A DNA stretch of 64,000 nt from Aliivibrio sifiae (GTDB lineage: Bacteria; Pseudomonadota; Gammaproteobacteria; Enterobacterales; Vibrionaceae): contig NZ_MSCO01000002.1 of the NCBI RefSeq assembly GCF_002954705.1, positions 1,350,829-1,414,828 on the forward strand, read 5' to 3'. The first letter of the stretch is position 1. Each line of letters starts with the position of its first letter. A model generated the notes under the pieces. The model was not told the DNA's origin. It searched no databases and was given only the letters and a program-made list of their open reading frames with translations. Positions 24,676-36,800 of the stretch are shown here, in pieces. Made by a program: the position numbers and the translations under genes.

Positions 24676-26289
24676 CTATTTCGTAATAGTAACCTGTAGC
24701 ATTTTAGTTTGGTGATCTAAGTACTCTTCATAAGTACCTTGGAAGTTGACTATTTTCTTATCTTTAACATCAATAATTTGTGTCGCTAGAGAAGAAACAA
24801 ACTCACGGTCATGGCTTACAAAGATTAATGTACCAGTGTACACTTTTAATGCTTCGTTCAATGCTTCAATCGCTTCCATGTCCATGTGGTTGGTTGGTTC
24901 ATCCATAACAAGTACGTTGATGTCTTGCATCATTAACTTGCCAAATAACAGACGGTTTTTCTCACCACCAGAACAGTTTTTAGCTTGTTTATTTGTATCA
25001 TCAGCAGTGAATAACAGACGACCTAAAATACCACGAACCATCAAGTCATCATGCTTAACGGTGCGCCACTGTGAAATCCAATCAAAGATGCTTAGATCGT
25101 TATCAAAATCAGCAGTGCTGTCTTGTGGGCAATAACCGAATGCTGCATTTTCAGACCATTTAACAATACCTTCGTTTTGTTGTAAGTCTTGAACTAAACA
25201 GCGTAAGAAAGTCGTTTTACCCACACCATTCTCACCGATAACAGCAAGACGAGTACCTGCTTCTAGTAATAAGTTACCGCCTTCAAACAGAACCTCACCA
25301 TCAAAGCCGTGACCTAGATTCTCAAGCTCTAGTGCCTGACGATGCAGTTTTTTGCCTTCACCAAAGTTAATTGATGGGCTCATTCGGCTTGATGATTTCA
25401 CTTCATCCAGTGAGATCTTGTCCATTTTCTTTGCACGAGAACTTGCTTGTTTCGCTTTCGATGCGTTAGCACCAAAACGGTTTACGAAATCTTGTAGCTC
25501 ACTGATCTCTGCTTCTTTTTTCGCGTTACCCGCTAATAGTTGATCACGGATCAGGCTTGATGCTTCTAAGAAGTACTCATAGTTACCAGGGTAAATACGC
25601 AATTCACCGTAATCGATATCAGCCATGTGCGTACATACAGAATTTAAGAAGTGCCTGTCGTGCGAGATGATGATCATTGTACATTTACGCTTGTTTAGCT
25701 CTTCTGCTAACCAGTTGATCGTATTAATGTCCAAGTTGTTGGTTGGTTCATCAAGTAGTAAGATATCTGGATTTGCAAACAATGCCTGCGCTAGTAACAC
25801 ACGCAGTTTCCAGCCTGGAGCAACTTGCTGCATTAAACCAAAATGAAGTGATTCATCAATACCTGCTTGAATTAGGATATCACCTGCACGGCTTTCTGCA
25901 CTGTAACCGTCCATTTCAGCGAATTCGCTTTCAAGCTCAGCCACTTTCATGCCATCTTCTTCACTCATTTCTGGCAATGAATAGATACGATCACGCTCTT
26001 GTTTGATTTCCCATAGCTTTTTGTCACCCATGATAACAACATCAACTACGTTGTATTTTTCAAACGCAAATTGGTCTTGGCTCAATACGCCTAACTTCTG
26101 TCCTGGCGTCATTGATACGTTGCCTGAACTAGGAGTCAATGCACCACTTAGAATCTTCATGAACGTTGATTTTCCGCAACCGTTCGCACCGATCAAACCA
26201 TAACGGTTACCGTTGCCAAATTTTGCTGAAATGTTTTCAAATAAAGGCTCTGCGCCAAATTGCATTGTGATGTTGTTTGATTGTATCAA
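24676..26289 (-). CDS. ybiT: ABC-F family ATPase YbiT
   Basis: A 537-residue soluble ATPase with two nucleotide-binding domains and no membrane segments; ABC-F proteins act on the ribosome. The first domain has Walker [10 protein letters not shown], a degenerate signature (APGWKLRV) and Walker [12 protein letters not shown]. The second has [16 protein letters not shown] and [11 protein letters not shown] charged linker lies between them. The sequence is close to E. coli YbiT (about 530 residues) over the whole length, including the odd first signature. It is a single gene with its own terminator. Confidence 0.92.
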   Translation of the reverse strand: MIQSNNITMQFGAEPLFENISAKFGNGNRYGLIGANGCGKSTFMKILSGALTPSSGNVSMTPGQKLGVLSQDQFAFEKYNVVDVVIMGDKKLWEIKQERDRIYSLPEMSEEDGMKVAELESEFAEMDGYSAESRAGDILIQAGIDESLHFGLMQQVAPGWKLRVLLAQALFANPDILLLDEPTNNLDINTINWLAEELNKRKCTMIIISHDRHFLNSVCTHMADIDYGELRIYPGNYEYFLEASSLIRDQLLAGNAKKEAEISELQDFVNRFGANASKAKQASSRAKKMDKISLDEVKSSSRMSPSINFGEGKKLHRQALELENLGHGFDGEVLFEGGNLLLEAGTRLAVIGENGVGKTTFLRCLVQDLQQNEGIVKWSENAAFGYCPQDSTADFDNDLSIFDWISQWRTVKHDDLMVRGILGRLLFTADDTNKQAKNCSGGEKNRLLFGKLMMQDINVLVMDEPTNHMDMEAIEALNEALKVYTGTLIFVSHDREFVSSLATQIIDVKDKKIVNFQGTYEEYLDHQTKMLQVTITK

Positions 26290-26443
26290 CGAAATAATTC
26301 CTAGGGTTTACTGACAAGTCATGATTTGGCTATATAGAGCCACAAGATGAAGGACGAAAGTATGATGAATGAGAAAATCTAGCCGCGGATTATACAGAGA
26401 TCTTGATCACAATGTCGAGGAATATGATGTTTTAATACACAAT

Positions 26444-26472
26444 AAAAAAGCCCCGGAGAGATCCAGAGCTTT
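26444..26472 (-). terminator. Terminator of the outer-membrane barrel gene
   Basis: aaagccccgga and tccagagcttt pair over 11 positions with two G-U pairs and a 4-base loop. On the minus strand a run of six T residues follows. Confidence 0.7.
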
Positions 26473-26517
26473 ATGATGGTATTTAACGTCGTGATGATGC
26501 TAAAAAAGAACCATTAA

Positions 26518-27063
26518 TTAGAATTTATAACCGACAGTAAGAGAAAATTGGTCAGCAAAAACATTGTCTCCACTCTCTTTCAAATTGATAAAATCCAGCC
26601 TTACATCTGTATAGAAATGCTGATTGAATGTGGCTCTTGTACCAATCCCAGCAAAAATGGTTGAATCATCCCACTTCCCGAAATCGACGCCAAGAATGCT
26701 ACTATCTTCTTTAAACTTTGCAAAACCCAATACACCATAAGGTTTAATTGAGGCATTTTGCATATAAAAAGTATAACCAATATCAGTATCTAACTTAAAA
26801 GTTGATATATCAATATCAATATCAAAAAGAGAATCTGTACCACTGCCTTTATTTAAAGAAACATTAATACCAACAATGTCGTTAATGTCATAGCCGTAAG
26901 CCAGAGTAAACCCATTGGTTGAGTATTTATCATCAAAAGCAACATCATCAATACTGGTGGAGTTAAAGCCTAATCCAATTCGATGACCTTCTAAAACATT
27001 AGCATAAAGGGCAGTCGAAGATAAAAGCGAGGTTGCAAGAAGGGTTTTTAATACTAGTTTCAT
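26518..27063 (-). CDS. Small outer-membrane beta-barrel protein
   Basis: 181 residues from the ATG at 27063 (the longer frame begins at 27075), with a signal peptide (MKLVLKTLLATSLLSSTALYA). The mature part shows alternating amphipathic strands and ends in VGYKF, the terminal-Phe signal for the BAM complex. It looks like an eight-stranded OmpA/OmpX-like porin-family barrel. The function is unknown. It is a single gene with its own terminator. Confidence 0.8.
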   Translation of the reverse strand: MKLVLKTLLATSLLSSTALYANVLEGHRIGLGFNSTSIDDVAFDDKYSTNGFTLAYGYDINDIVGINVSLNKGSGTDSLFDIDIDISTFKLDTDIGYTFYMQNASIKPYGVLGFAKFKEDSSILGVDFGKWDDSTIFAGIGTRATFNQHFYTDVRLDFINLKESGDNVFADQFSLTVGYKF

Positions 27064-27200
27064 AATTACTCTCATTTTAAAATAATAATGATTTCATCCA
27101 TGAATTCGTGTTCTTATTCGTTGAATAAATAATATAAAATTAAAGATATTAAGACTAAACAGCTCTCGTTATTACATTTATAAGCATTACTTATCACAAA

Positions 27201-27225
27201 AAGCCCTAAATTAGATTTAGGGCTT
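27201..27225 (-). terminator. Terminator of the chitin monooxygenase gene
   Basis: aagccctaaa and tttagggctt form a perfect 10-bp stem with a 5-base loop. On the minus strand TTT follows. It is 49 bases past the stop codon. Confidence 0.8.
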
Positions 27226-27273
27226 AAATACTAGAAATATCTGTTTAAGTGAGTACCCATTTGTTATCTTCTA

Positions 27274-28461
27274 TTAACGCCAAACACCCCATTCTCCGGT
27301 TGTTCCTGGTTCTTCCCCTTTTGTCCACCACTGTGCTGTCCATTCTTTATTATTATGGCTAACTATATCCCCAGTATTATAGATTGAACCAGCTTGCCAT
27401 GCGTTTGTTGGCTCTACTGGCGGCTCTACTGGTGGTGTTGTATCGGCTTTAATTAAAGAAAGTTGGTAACTTAAATCAGCATTTGGTGCAAACACTCGGT
27501 TAGCGTAAATATTATTAGTATCATACATATAATGATTCATTTCTTGGTGCCAAATACCAATAAACCATTCTTTATTTTTCAATTGGTTAAATTGTCCTGC
27601 CAGTTCCGCTGACCATGTCGCCGTATTGTTCACAGTAATGGCTAAACTGATGTCTGTCGTTTCTGCCCCTGTGGCATCAAACGTTCTGAATCGAACGGTA
27701 TCACCTGATTCTACTGGTCCAAATCCTTGGCTAATGTAATAACCTAAATCAGAATATGATGGTGGTGGGTCGACTGGATCTGTCGGTTCTGGAGGTGTAG
27801 TCCCCGTTCCGTCAAATGAAATATCGCTGCAGTTATAAAAGCCTTCACCAGCGGCATCTTCACGCTGCCAACGAGTATAAAGAACGGCCGAATCAGCTCT
27901 ATCCGCAGGAAGAGTAATATTAATACGGTATTTCTTATCTTCGCCTACAGGCACATTGCCTGCAGTATCAATTAGATCTAAGTCACCCCATGTTAGTGGA
28001 ACGGTTGGATCGTAATTAGAATTAGATAAATAGAACTGCCAGTAAGAAGGGTTGTGAGGTGCAGTGGCATTAAAGATAAGTTCAATCTGGTTATTCTCAT
28101 CTAAGGTAACCGCCGTTTTTTGCCAATGAGAAGAACCTACGTTTAGACCTGCTTTTGCATTATCGCCTGCTGAACATAAGTTACCATCACGAACAATGGC
28201 TTGAACGTGTGCCATGTCTTTATAGTTTGGTACATTGGCAGCAACTTCATTACGTTGAACAAAAGGAAACGCTCCTGATTCATCATACGCCGCCTGACAT
28301 GCCTGATTTGGAATAGTATTATCCCAAAATCCGCCATCTAAATAACACGTATTTTGTCTTGCACTCGGGTACTCGACCCAGCCATGTGCCTGCGCTCCCA
28401 TTGATGATAATGCACCAACAAAGGCAATAGTGAGCGAACTGATTTTTATTTTATTTTTCAT
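27274..28461 (-). CDS. AA10 lytic polysaccharide monooxygenase, chitin-active
   Basis: 395 residues from the ATG at 28461, preferred over 28485 because AAGGA lies 9 bases upstream. The signal peptide ends ...GAQA, so the mature protein begins with His (HGWVEYP), the copper-binding N-terminal His of the histidine brace. The second brace His is in ATAPHNPSYW. The AA10 domain is followed by a Pro-rich linker, a middle domain of about 100 residues that I do not recognise, a second Pro-rich linker and a C-terminal CBM5/12 chitin-binding module (YNTGDIVSHNNKEWTAQWW). It oxidatively cleaves crystalline chitin outside the cell. Architecture and length fit the Aliivibrio salmonicida enzyme known as AsLPMO10B, as I recall it. 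Confidence 0.88.
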   Translation of the reverse strand: MKNKIKISSLTIAFVGALSSMGAQAHGWVEYPSARQNTCYLDGGFWDNTIPNQACQAAYDESGAFPFVQRNEVAANVPNYKDMAHVQAIVRDGNLCSAGDNAKAGLNVGSSHWQKTAVTLDENNQIELIFNATAPHNPSYWQFYLSNSNYDPTVPLTWGDLDLIDTAGNVPVGEDKKYRINITLPADRADSAVLYTRWQREDAAGEGFYNCSDISFDGTGTTPPEPTDPVDPPPSYSDLGYYISQGFGPVESGDTVRFRTFDATGAETTDISLAITVNNTATWSAELAGQFNQLKNKEWFIGIWHQEMNHYMYDTNNIYANRVFAPNADLSYQLSLIKADTTPPVEPPVEPTNAWQAGSIYNTGDIVSHNNKEWTAQWWTKGEEPGTTGEWGVWR

Positions 28462-28686
28462 GATTTCATCCTTGTCTATAAACAATAAAAATGAGGCGAT
28501 TAACGCCCCACTTTCGTTTATAAAATTAGCAAGGATTGATGGATTGACGATAAAAACAGAGACAAATAAGCGCTTTATTTACACATTTGTTATCTGCTTT
28601 CCATCTAATAATGAGTTAAATGAAAACACATTATATTCTTTCGAGTCAGTTCATTATTTATGCTTTACCTCAACATCAAGCTCAAT

Positions 28687-29667
28687 TTACTTAGCGCTTC
28701 TCTGTTGCTGTTTTCTCTCTTTCTTTTCCAGTTTACGTTGCTCAATCAACTTTGCAGCGTCACCACCAACGTGAGTTTCACCTCTTTCATCCGCTAATTG
28801 CACTTGTTTTTCACGCTCACGGAAACGAGACTTTTGCTCATCACTGTGCTGATCAATACATTTAGGGCAACTTATGCCTTTCTCAAACGCATCAGATTGT
28901 TTGTCTTCGTCTGTGATTGGCAAACGACACGCATTACACACATCGTAATGGCTTTTTTCTAATTGATGATTAACAGCAACTCGGCCATCAAACACATAAC
29001 AATCGCCTTCCCATAAGCTGTTTTCTTCTGGCACTTCTTCAAGATATTTTAGGATCCCACCTTCAAGATGGTACACCTCATCAAACCCTTGTTCTTTCAT
29101 GTAAGCTGTCGACTTCTCACAACGAATACCACCAGTGCAGAACATCGCTACTTTTTTATGTTTTTTAGGGTCTAAATTATCCGCAACGTATTGAGGGAAT
29201 TCACGAAAGGTCTCTGTATTTGGATTCACTGCATGTTTAAACGTACCAATATCCACTTCATAATCGTTACGAGTATCAACCAACAATACTTCAGGATCAG
29301 AAATAAGCGCGTTCCAATCAGCAGGTTTAACATACGTACCCACCACGTGAAGAGGATCAATACCTTCAACGCCCATAGTGACGATTTCTTTTTTTAACTT
29401 TACTTTAGTACGGTTAAACGGCTGCACGTCATTGATTGATTCTTTGTAAACGACATCAGCTAATCGAGCGTCTTTTTTAAACCAAGCAAGTAGCGTATTA
29501 ATCGCTTCACGAGAGCCTGCAACGGTACCATTAATGCCTTCACTCGCTAGCAGCAATGTGCCGCGAATATGATTCTCTTCTAATACTTGAGTTAATGGTT
29601 GACGAATGTCGGTGTAATCTTCTAATGAAACAAATTTGTATAACGCACAAACGATATATTGAGACAT
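28687..29667 (-). CDS. trhO: tRNA uridine(34) hydroxylase TrhO (YceA)
   Basis: A rhodanese-fold enzyme that hydroxylates U34 of certain tRNAs, the first step towards (m)cmo5U. The start at 29667 ([12 protein letters not shown]) is chosen over 29721 because AAAGGAAAG lies about 8 bases upstream and the extra 18 residues do not look conserved. The N-terminal acylphosphatase-like part ([11 protein letters not shown]) is followed by the rhodanese domain with the active-site loop [10 protein letters not shown], then a Cys-rich segment (CNACRLP, CPKC) and a charged C-terminal tail. It is about 326 residues, normal for the family. Confidence 0.92.
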   Translation of the reverse strand: MSQYIVCALYKFVSLEDYTDIRQPLTQVLEENHIRGTLLLASEGINGTVAGSREAINTLLAWFKKDARLADVVYKESINDVQPFNRTKVKLKKEIVTMGVEGIDPLHVVGTYVKPADWNALISDPEVLLVDTRNDYEVDIGTFKHAVNPNTETFREFPQYVADNLDPKKHKKVAMFCTGGIRCEKSTAYMKEQGFDEVYHLEGGILKYLEEVPEENSLWEGDCYVFDGRVAVNHQLEKSHYDVCNACRLPITDEDKQSDAFEKGISCPKCIDQHSDEQKSRFREREKQVQLADERGETHVGGDAAKLIEQRKLEKKERKQQQRSAK

Positions 29668-29881
29668 GGGTAACTTTCCTTTATTTGCGAGGCTGGATCG
29701 TAAATCCAGAGCAATGAGCATGTGCCTAACGGCTTATAATTGTGGAAGGAGTATAACGAAAGCTTATCGATACAAATACCGACAGTTTTTGTGGTTTTTC
29801 TAGTCACATTGAATCAAAAAAATAAAAAGTAATGACCTATAAAACAATAAGATACCTTAAATTTACAATCTAAACAGACAT

Positions 29882-29914
29882 AAAAAAAGCGCTGAGAATA
29901 AGACTCAACGCTTT
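29882..29914 (-). terminator. Terminator of katA
   Basis: aaagcgctgag and ctcaacgcttt form an 11-bp stem with one mismatch, with a run of T residues on the minus strand. It lies 27 bases past the katA stop. Confidence 0.8.
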
Positions 29915-29940
29915 GATTTATAGTTACTTAATATAATAAA

Positions 29941-31392
29941 TTACGAGCTAAATTCACTCACATCAATATCAAGTAACTTACCGATACCTTCGCCATAAGC
30001 AGGGTCGGCTTTATAACAATGTCTTAAGTGACGAAGTTGAATTTCTTTTGGCACGCCGTTTAAGTTACGCGCAGTGTTATCAAACAAAATCGCTTGTTTC
30101 TCAGCTGTCATTAGACGGAATAGATCGCCCGGTTGTGAGAAGTAATCTTCATCTTCACGGTGATCCCAATGTGCAGCTGCGCCATCTAAATTTAATGCAG
30201 GTTCTGCAAAATCAGGTTGCTCTGCCCATTGGCCTTCGTTGTTTGGTTCATAGCCTAATGTGCTACCAAAGTTGCCATCAACACGCATTGCGCCATCACG
30301 GTGGTAACTATGCACAGGACAACGAGGTGCGTTCACTGGGATGTGTTGGTGGTTTACACCTAAACGGTAACGTTGTGCATCACCATACGCAAATAGACGA
30401 CCTTGTAGCATCTTATCTGGAGAGAAGCTGATACCCGGAACCACGTTTGCAGGGTTAAATGCCGATTGCTCTACTTCTGCGAAGAAGTTTTGTGGGTTAC
30501 GGTTTAGTTCAAACTCACCCACTTCAATTAATGGATAATCTTTGTGTGGCCATACTTTAGTTAGATCAAACGGGTTGTAATAAACCGTCGCCGCTTCTGC
30601 CTCTGGCATGATCTGAACTTTTAATGTCCATTTAGGGAAATCTTGGTTATCTATGCTTTCTAGCAAATCACGTTGATGACTTTCACGATCATTACCAATT
30701 ACTGCGCCCGCTTCTGCATCAGACAAGTTTTTAATGCCTTGTTGAGATACAAAGTGGAATTTCACCCAGTAACGCTCGTTATCACTGTTGATAAAGCTAA
30801 ACGTGTGGCTACCAAAACCATGCATATGGCGGTAAGTGGCAGGAATACCACGATCACTCATCACGATAGTCACTTGGTGAAGAGCTTCAGGTAATGATGT
30901 CCAGAAATCCCAGTTGTTCTTCGCGCTTCGCATATTTGTGCGAGGATCACGTTTAACCGCGTGGTTCAAATCAGGGAATTTAAGAGGATCACGCAAGAAG
31001 AATACCGGAGTATTGTTGCCCACTAAATCCCAGTTACCTTCTTCGGTGTAGAATTTCAGTGCGAAACCACGGATATCACGCTCGGCATCTGCTGCACCAC
31101 GTTCACCAGCAACGGTTGTGAAACGTGCAAACAGTTCTGTTTGTTTGCCAATATCAGAGAATAGTTTCGCTTTTGTATATTTTGTAATGTCATGAGTAAC
31201 CGTAAACGTACCGTAAGCACCAGACCCTTTTGCGTGCATACGACGCTCAGGAATCACTTCACGGTCAAAATGCGCCATTTTTTCTAAAAACCATACATCT
31301 TGAAGTAATTGAGGACCACGTTTACCCGCAGTTTGAACATTTTGGTTATGTGCAACAGGACAACCTGCCGCTGTGGTTAATTTTTTACTCAT
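29941..31392 (-). CDS. katA: Monofunctional heme catalase, small-subunit type
   Basis: A 483-residue clade 3 type catalase that breaks down hydrogen peroxide. The catalytic His53 lies in [12 protein letters not shown], the Asn in GNNTPVFF (about 126), and the proximal heme-ligand Tyr in [12 protein letters not shown]. There is no signal peptide, so it is probably cytoplasmic, although catalases of this type also reach the periplasm in some vibrios. It sits 55 bases downstream of the patatin-like gene on the same strand but ends in its own terminator. Confidence 0.95.
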   Translation of the reverse strand: MSKKLTTAAGCPVAHNQNVQTAGKRGPQLLQDVWFLEKMAHFDREVIPERRMHAKGSGAYGTFTVTHDITKYTKAKLFSDIGKQTELFARFTTVAGERGAADAERDIRGFALKFYTEEGNWDLVGNNTPVFFLRDPLKFPDLNHAVKRDPRTNMRSAKNNWDFWTSLPEALHQVTIVMSDRGIPATYRHMHGFGSHTFSFINSDNERYWVKFHFVSQQGIKNLSDAEAGAVIGNDRESHQRDLLESIDNQDFPKWTLKVQIMPEAEAATVYYNPFDLTKVWPHKDYPLIEVGEFELNRNPQNFFAEVEQSAFNPANVVPGISFSPDKMLQGRLFAYGDAQRYRLGVNHQHIPVNAPRCPVHSYHRDGAMRVDGNFGSTLGYEPNNEGQWAEQPDFAEPALNLDGAAAHWDHREDEDYFSQPGDLFRLMTAEKQAILFDNTARNLNGVPKEIQLRHLRHCYKADPAYGEGIGKLLDIDVSEFSS

Positions 31393-31447
31393 TATTCATT
31401 CCTTAATATAGTAATAAAGCTCACGAAAAAACGGTTATAAAATAGGG

Positions 31448-32320
31448 TTATAAGCAAAAGTGACAGTTTTCTATATCTAATCCAAAAGTTCCCTCACGGC
31501 TGGATAAATGATCAACACCAGCGGACACTCCCATTTCATATCCTGCAATCAGTGTAGGAGATTTCATGGAAAGACGCTTAACGGCAAAGTCTTCAGGTGG
31601 AGCGATCACTCGAATCATCGTTCCTTCAGGAGGATTACGAATAAATTCCAATGATTGATTGTAATTTTCAGCACGGACAAGCATTGCTTGTGCTATTTGA
31701 GGGTATCGCGCTAATAGCTTAGTCATTAACCAAGGTGAACGTGCAGGTTTCATCTCATAGCTTAAAGGATGAGATAAAATCACCGTAATGTCTCTTGCCC
31801 CTCGACGATACGCTTCTTTTACTGGTATAGAATCTGCAACGCCTCCATCGGTATAGCACCCACCAGAAAAACACGGTGTTGATTTATAAGCGATAGGTAA
31901 GGCTGTTGTTGCTTCAAGTACATTATTTAAATTACTTTCTTTTACTTGGTAATAGTCAGCGTTACCGCTATCAATATTGGTTACCGCTGCATACATAGGA
32001 ATAGAAGAAAATAAACGGTCTAAATTTAAAGGATGTCTTCTGTTCGATTCTTCAATTAGCCATTTAACATCGACTAAATCACCACCACGAGCAAATCGAG
32101 TAGGATTAAAAAAACGCTTATTGGTGGCAAGAGTAGTGATGACATCAAAGCTACGTTGTGGTGCATTAGAAAGATATCCGATGAGATTCGATGCTCCGGC
32201 AGAGACACCAATAGCAAAATCATAAGGCATAAATTCTTTGTTCATAAAAGCGTCCAAAACACCGCTAGCAAAAATGCCACGCATTGCTCCACCTTCAACG
32301 ACTAATGCACTCTTCACCAT
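31448..32320 (-). CDS. Patatin-like phospholipase, YjjU type
   Basis: A 290-residue serine acyl hydrolase. The oxyanion loop is GGAMRG, the nucleophile elbow GVSAGA (Ser40) and the second catalytic residue Asp158 in the DGG motif (TDGGVAD). No signal peptide is seen. Such proteins hydrolyse phospholipid acyl chains, but the cellular role of the YjjU group is not established. The site AAAGAGAG lies close before the ATG. It may be co-transcribed with katA. Confidence 0.85.
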   Translation of the reverse strand: MVKSALVVEGGAMRGIFASGVLDAFMNKEFMPYDFAIGVSAGASNLIGYLSNAPQRSFDVITTLATNKRFFNPTRFARGGDLVDVKWLIEESNRRHPLNLDRLFSSIPMYAAVTNIDSGNADYYQVKESNLNNVLEATTALPIAYKSTPCFSGGCYTDGGVADSIPVKEAYRRGARDITVILSHPLSYEMKPARSPWLMTKLLARYPQIAQAMLVRAENYNQSLEFIRNPPEGTMIRVIAPPEDFAVKRLSMKSPTLIAGYEMGVSAGVDHLSSREGTFGLDIENCHFCL

Positions 32321-32681
32321 GCTCTCTCTTTAACCCCTAAAAATACTGTGGGGATAGAATAAACACTTTAGAGAATAAGAGATAATCGCTTGTACTTATA
32401 GCTGTGATTTATAAAACCTATCAAAAATTAGAGGTAAGTCATGAAGCTTAGTTATTCTTACTATTAATACGAACAAGATATTAAAAGAATAAAAAGGGTA
32501 TAGAAAAGTTTTCAATTCAAACAGATTAATCACAATCATGAATAATTAAAGGGGGCAACATAAATTCATTAAATAACAATAAGTTAATGTGATTCATATT
32601 TACATAGTTTTACCTTCACTTACATAAAATATCAAAGTATCTACTATACTTTTCAGAACTATTTTATTTGAGTACATTCTT
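32321..32681. other. Divergent promoter region, lipase and efflux genes
   Basis: 361 AT-rich bases between two divergent genes, with no open frame of note. TATACT at about 32646 is a plausible -10 for the efflux operon, but no matching -35 is convincing. No regulator gene lies nearby. Confidence 0.35.
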
Positions 32682-33842
32682 ATGCATAAAATTTTATTGC
32701 TTACTGTCAGCTTGTTTCTTATTTCAGGGTGTAATGACAATCCAACCCAACAAAAACAACCCCCAACTCTTCACGTGGATACATTAACCCTTCAATATAA
32801 AAATACTCGTCTTTCCAGTGAGTTACCCGGACGAATTTCCGCAATAAAAGAAGCAGAAGTTAGACCTCAAGTATCAGGCATTATTACAGAGCGATTATTC
32901 AAAGAAGGCAAAGAGGTCAAACAGGGAGATGTTCTTTATCAAATAGATCCTGCAACCTACCAAGCGAACGTCAACAGTGCAGAAGCAACACTTAATAGAA
33001 CATTAGCCGATCAGAATGTGGCCAAGAAAACCCTAAATAGAGTGGCTGAATTAGCGAAAAAGAAATTAAGTAGCCAACAAGATTTCGATGACGCACAAGC
33101 GGCTTACGAACAAGCAACCGCTGAAGTAGCAGTGTCCCAATCAGCTCTTGACTACTCTAATATTCTACTCTCGTACACACAAGTTACCGCTCCTATTTCT
33201 GGTCGAATTGGCATATCACAAGTATCAGAAGGCGCATTAGTAACAGCAGAGCAAAGTAATTACTTAACCACAATCCAGCAAATCAATGACGTGTATGTTG
33301 ATATGAGCCAATCTTCCCTTTCCTTATTAAAACTCAAACGAGAATTCCCAAGAAATAAAGATCACGAACAAGAAAGAAAAATTCCAGTTGATATAAAAAT
33401 GGAAGATGGGACTGGCTACCCAGTGCAAGGGTACTTAGAAGCATCTGATATTTCAGTTGATGAATCAACAGGTAGCATGACATTGAGAGCAATTGTTTCT
33501 AACCCAAATAATGAACTTCTACCGGGTATTTTTGTTCGAGCAACCATCTATAGTCCATCAGAAAAAGATTACATTGTTATCCCACAATCCACTGTTGTTC
33601 GCAGTCAAACCGGAGAACCGTTTGTTTATATTGCAAATGATAAAAATATTGTAGAAAAAAGAGCGATTTCATTAGGTAATGAGATGGAAAATAATTGGAT
33701 TGTACTTGATGGCCTCAAGGAAGGTGAGCACGTTATTATCAATAATTTACAAAAGATTAAAGAAGGTGCCCCTGTTGTTATCGATAATGCCACACCTCCT
33801 GTTGATGGCTCATCAGATGATCAATCTGCTGCCTCTGAATAA
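32682..33842 (+). CDS. RND efflux periplasmic adaptor lipoprotein
   Basis: 386 residues of the AcrA/MexA membrane-fusion family. The lipoprotein signal ends LISGC. The biotinyl-lipoyl-like halves (VSGIITERLFKEGKEVKQGD and TAPISGRIGISQV) flank a helical hairpin (about residues 95-160), followed by a beta-barrel and membrane-proximal domain. It links the inner-membrane pump to an outer-membrane channel. The pump gene follows after 19 bases. No outer-membrane factor gene is nearby, so a TolC-like channel encoded elsewhere is probably shared. Confidence 0.92.
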   Translation: MHKILLLTVSLFLISGCNDNPTQQKQPPTLHVDTLTLQYKNTRLSSELPGRISAIKEAEVRPQVSGIITERLFKEGKEVKQGDVLYQIDPATYQANVNSAEATLNRTLADQNVAKKTLNRVAELAKKKLSSQQDFDDAQAAYEQATAEVAVSQSALDYSNILLSYTQVTAPISGRIGISQVSEGALVTAEQSNYLTTIQQINDVYVDMSQSSLSLLKLKREFPRNKDHEQERKIPVDIKMEDGTGYPVQGYLEASDISVDESTGSMTLRAIVSNPNNELLPGIFVRATIYSPSEKDYIVIPQSTVVRSQTGEPFVYIANDKNIVEKRAISLGNEMENNWIVLDGLKEGEHVIINNLQKIKEGAPVVIDNATPPVDGSSDDQSAASE

Positions 33843-33861
33843 CCTTGATTAAGGAATTATC

Positions 33862-36800
33862 ATGTCTACATTCTTCTTAAAAAGGCCTATTTTTGCTTGG
33901 GTACTTGCTATCGTAACCATGTTGCTCGGTGTGTTATCCATCAAAATGTTGCCTATCGCACAATATCCAACCATTGCACCACCTGCAATTCAGATCAGTG
34001 CTAACTATCAAGGTGCATCAGCAAAAACCGTTGAAGACAGTGTCACTCAGATCATAGAACAGAGTATGACTGGGCTAGATAACTTATTGTATATGTCATC
34101 CATCAGTGATTCCTCTGGGAGTGCTTCAATTACATTGACCTTCAGTTCAGATACCGACCCAGACATTGCTCAAGTTCAAGTTCAGAATAATTTACAGCAA
34201 GCCACTAGCGGTTTACCTGCCTCCGTACAAAGTGAAGGGGTATCTGTACGTAAAAGCAGTTCTGGTTTTATGTCAATGATCACGATTTACTCTCCAGATG
34301 GAAGCATGAGTGGTCCTGATATTCAAGATTATGTAAACAGCTATCTTAAGGATCCAATTAGCCGTATTAATGGGGTTGGTGATGTTCGAGTCTTTGGCTC
34401 TTCTTATGCCATGCGTATCTGGTTAGATCCCGCGAAACTAAACAGTTACAATTTAACTCCTTCCGATATTTACAGCGCGGTAGAAAACCAAAACTCTCAA
34501 GTTACTGTCGGGCAACTAGGCGGAACGCCTTCGACAAAAGAGCAATTAATCAATGCGACAATTACGGCTCAGACCCTACTCTCAACAGTTGACGAGTTTC
34601 AAAATATTCTCTTAAAAGTGAATGAAGATGGGTCTCAAGTTCGTTTAAATAATGTTGCTCGAGTTGAATTAGCCAGCGAAGATCTCAGCGTTATACCCGC
34701 TTACAATGGTCAAGAAACCTCAGGGATGGGGATCACTCTCGCATCAGGTTCTAACTCCTTAGAAACACAAGAAGCGATTGATGCCAAATTAGCTGAACTA
34801 TCGAAAAGCTTTCCTGCCGGACTTGTTGTAGATAAAGCGATGGACACTAACCCATTCATTCAACTTTCTATTGAAGAGGTCGTTAAAACTTTATTTGAAG
34901 CGATTGTACTCGTTTTCTTCGTCATGCTGTTATTTCTACAAAACGTTAGAGCAACACTCATTCCAACCATTGCTGTTCCTGTCGTTCTTTTGGGTACTTT
35001 CGGGGTTGTCGCCATGATGGGCTTTACCATCAATACCTTAACCATGTTTGGTTTAGTACTTGCGATTGGCCTGTTAGTCGATGATGCCATTGTTGTTGTA
35101 GAAAACGTTGAACGTATTATGCATGAAGAAGGGGTTTCAGCTCTTGAAGCTACCGAAAAATCCATGGGACAAATTACGGGCGCGTTGATTGGTATAACCA
35201 TGGTATTGGCGGTTGTATTTATTCCAATGGCATTTATGTCTGGCTCTACAGGAGCCATCTACCGCCAATTTTCACTTACGATTGTATCTGCAATGGTACT
35301 ATCAGTAATGGTTGCCTTGATTTTAACGCCAGTACTGTGTGCTACGCTATTAAAGCCAAAAACTAAAAAAGAACCAAATGCATTTTTCTCAGGATTTAAT
35401 CGCATTTTTGACGCGTGCTCTAACCGTTATCAACAATCGGTTATTAACGTATTAAACCGCCCTACTCGTTTGATTTTACTCTATGTCGCGTTATTAGTTG
35501 GAACTGCGGGGTTATACCAGACCTTACCCAGTTCATTTTTACCAGATGAAGACCAAGGTAACTTCATGATCATGACCCAGTTGCCAAATGGCTCTACGGT
35601 CGCTCAAACCAAAAAAGTAATGGAAGACATTAACACTTACTTCCAAGAGGAAGAAAAAGACACCGTAAGAGCGGTATTTAACACCGCAGGTTTTAACCAA
35701 GCAGGGACGGGGCAAAATGCCGGAATGAGTTTTATCGGCCTAAAAGATTGGTCAGAAAGAACAGAAAAAGGGCAAGATGTTAATTCTATCATTCAAAGGG
35801 TCATGCAAAAATTTCAAAACTACAAAGGAGCATCCATTTTTGCGGTAAATCCACCAGCAATTAGGGAGTTAGGACAAGCAACAGGGTTTGATTTTTACCT
35901 TGAGGATAACGCCAGTCTTGGACATGATAAATTAGTAGAAGCTCGAGATCAGTTACTTGAACTTGCCAATAAAAATCCGATATTACAAAAAGTACGTACC
36001 AATGGGTTGGAAGATAATGCTCAATTCTACCTTGATATTGATTATGAAAAAGCAAAAGCCCTTGGAGTAAATATCCAAGATGTAAATAGCACATTATCGA
36101 TTGCTTGGGGCTCTGCGTATGTAAATGACTTTATTGATAGAGGCCGATCAAAGAAAGTTTATATTCAATCTGATGCCGAATACCGAATGACACCAGAAGA
36201 TATCAATGCTTGGTTTGTTAGAAACGACCAAGGGAAAATGGTGCCATTGAATACATTTACTCAATCACATTGGGGGAAAGGCTCTCCTCAACTGGTAAGA
36301 TATAACGGAAACTCAGCTATCGAAATTATTGGTGAAGCAGCTCCTGGATACAGTACAGGTGATGCGATACAAGCCATCGAAGACATACAAGCACAATTAC
36401 CCGATGGTATTGGTATAAGCTGGACAGGTATGTCTTACCAAGAATTAGAAGCAGGTAATCAAGCGCCGTTTTTATATGCCTTATCATTGCTAATGGTGTT
36501 CTTATGTTTAGCTGCTCTGTATGAAAGTTGGACCGTTCCTATTGCTGTTATTCTCGTTGTGCCGCTAGGTGTACTTGGTGCATTAACTGCGACGTACTTT
36601 AGAGGTTTAGAAAACGACGTTTACTTCCAAGTCGGTTTATTAACGACTATCGGTCTATCAGCTAAAAATGCGATCTTAATAATTGAGTTTGCTAAAGAGC
36701 TATATGAAAAAGGCATGGGACTAACTGAAGCAGCAATTGAGGCCTGTAAAATGAGATTGCGTCCTATATTAATGACCTCACTGGCCTTTATTTTAGGGGT

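Noticed and set aside
24746-26203. Several plus-strand frames within ybiT
   Set aside because: They are shadows of the strongly conserved minus-strand gene.
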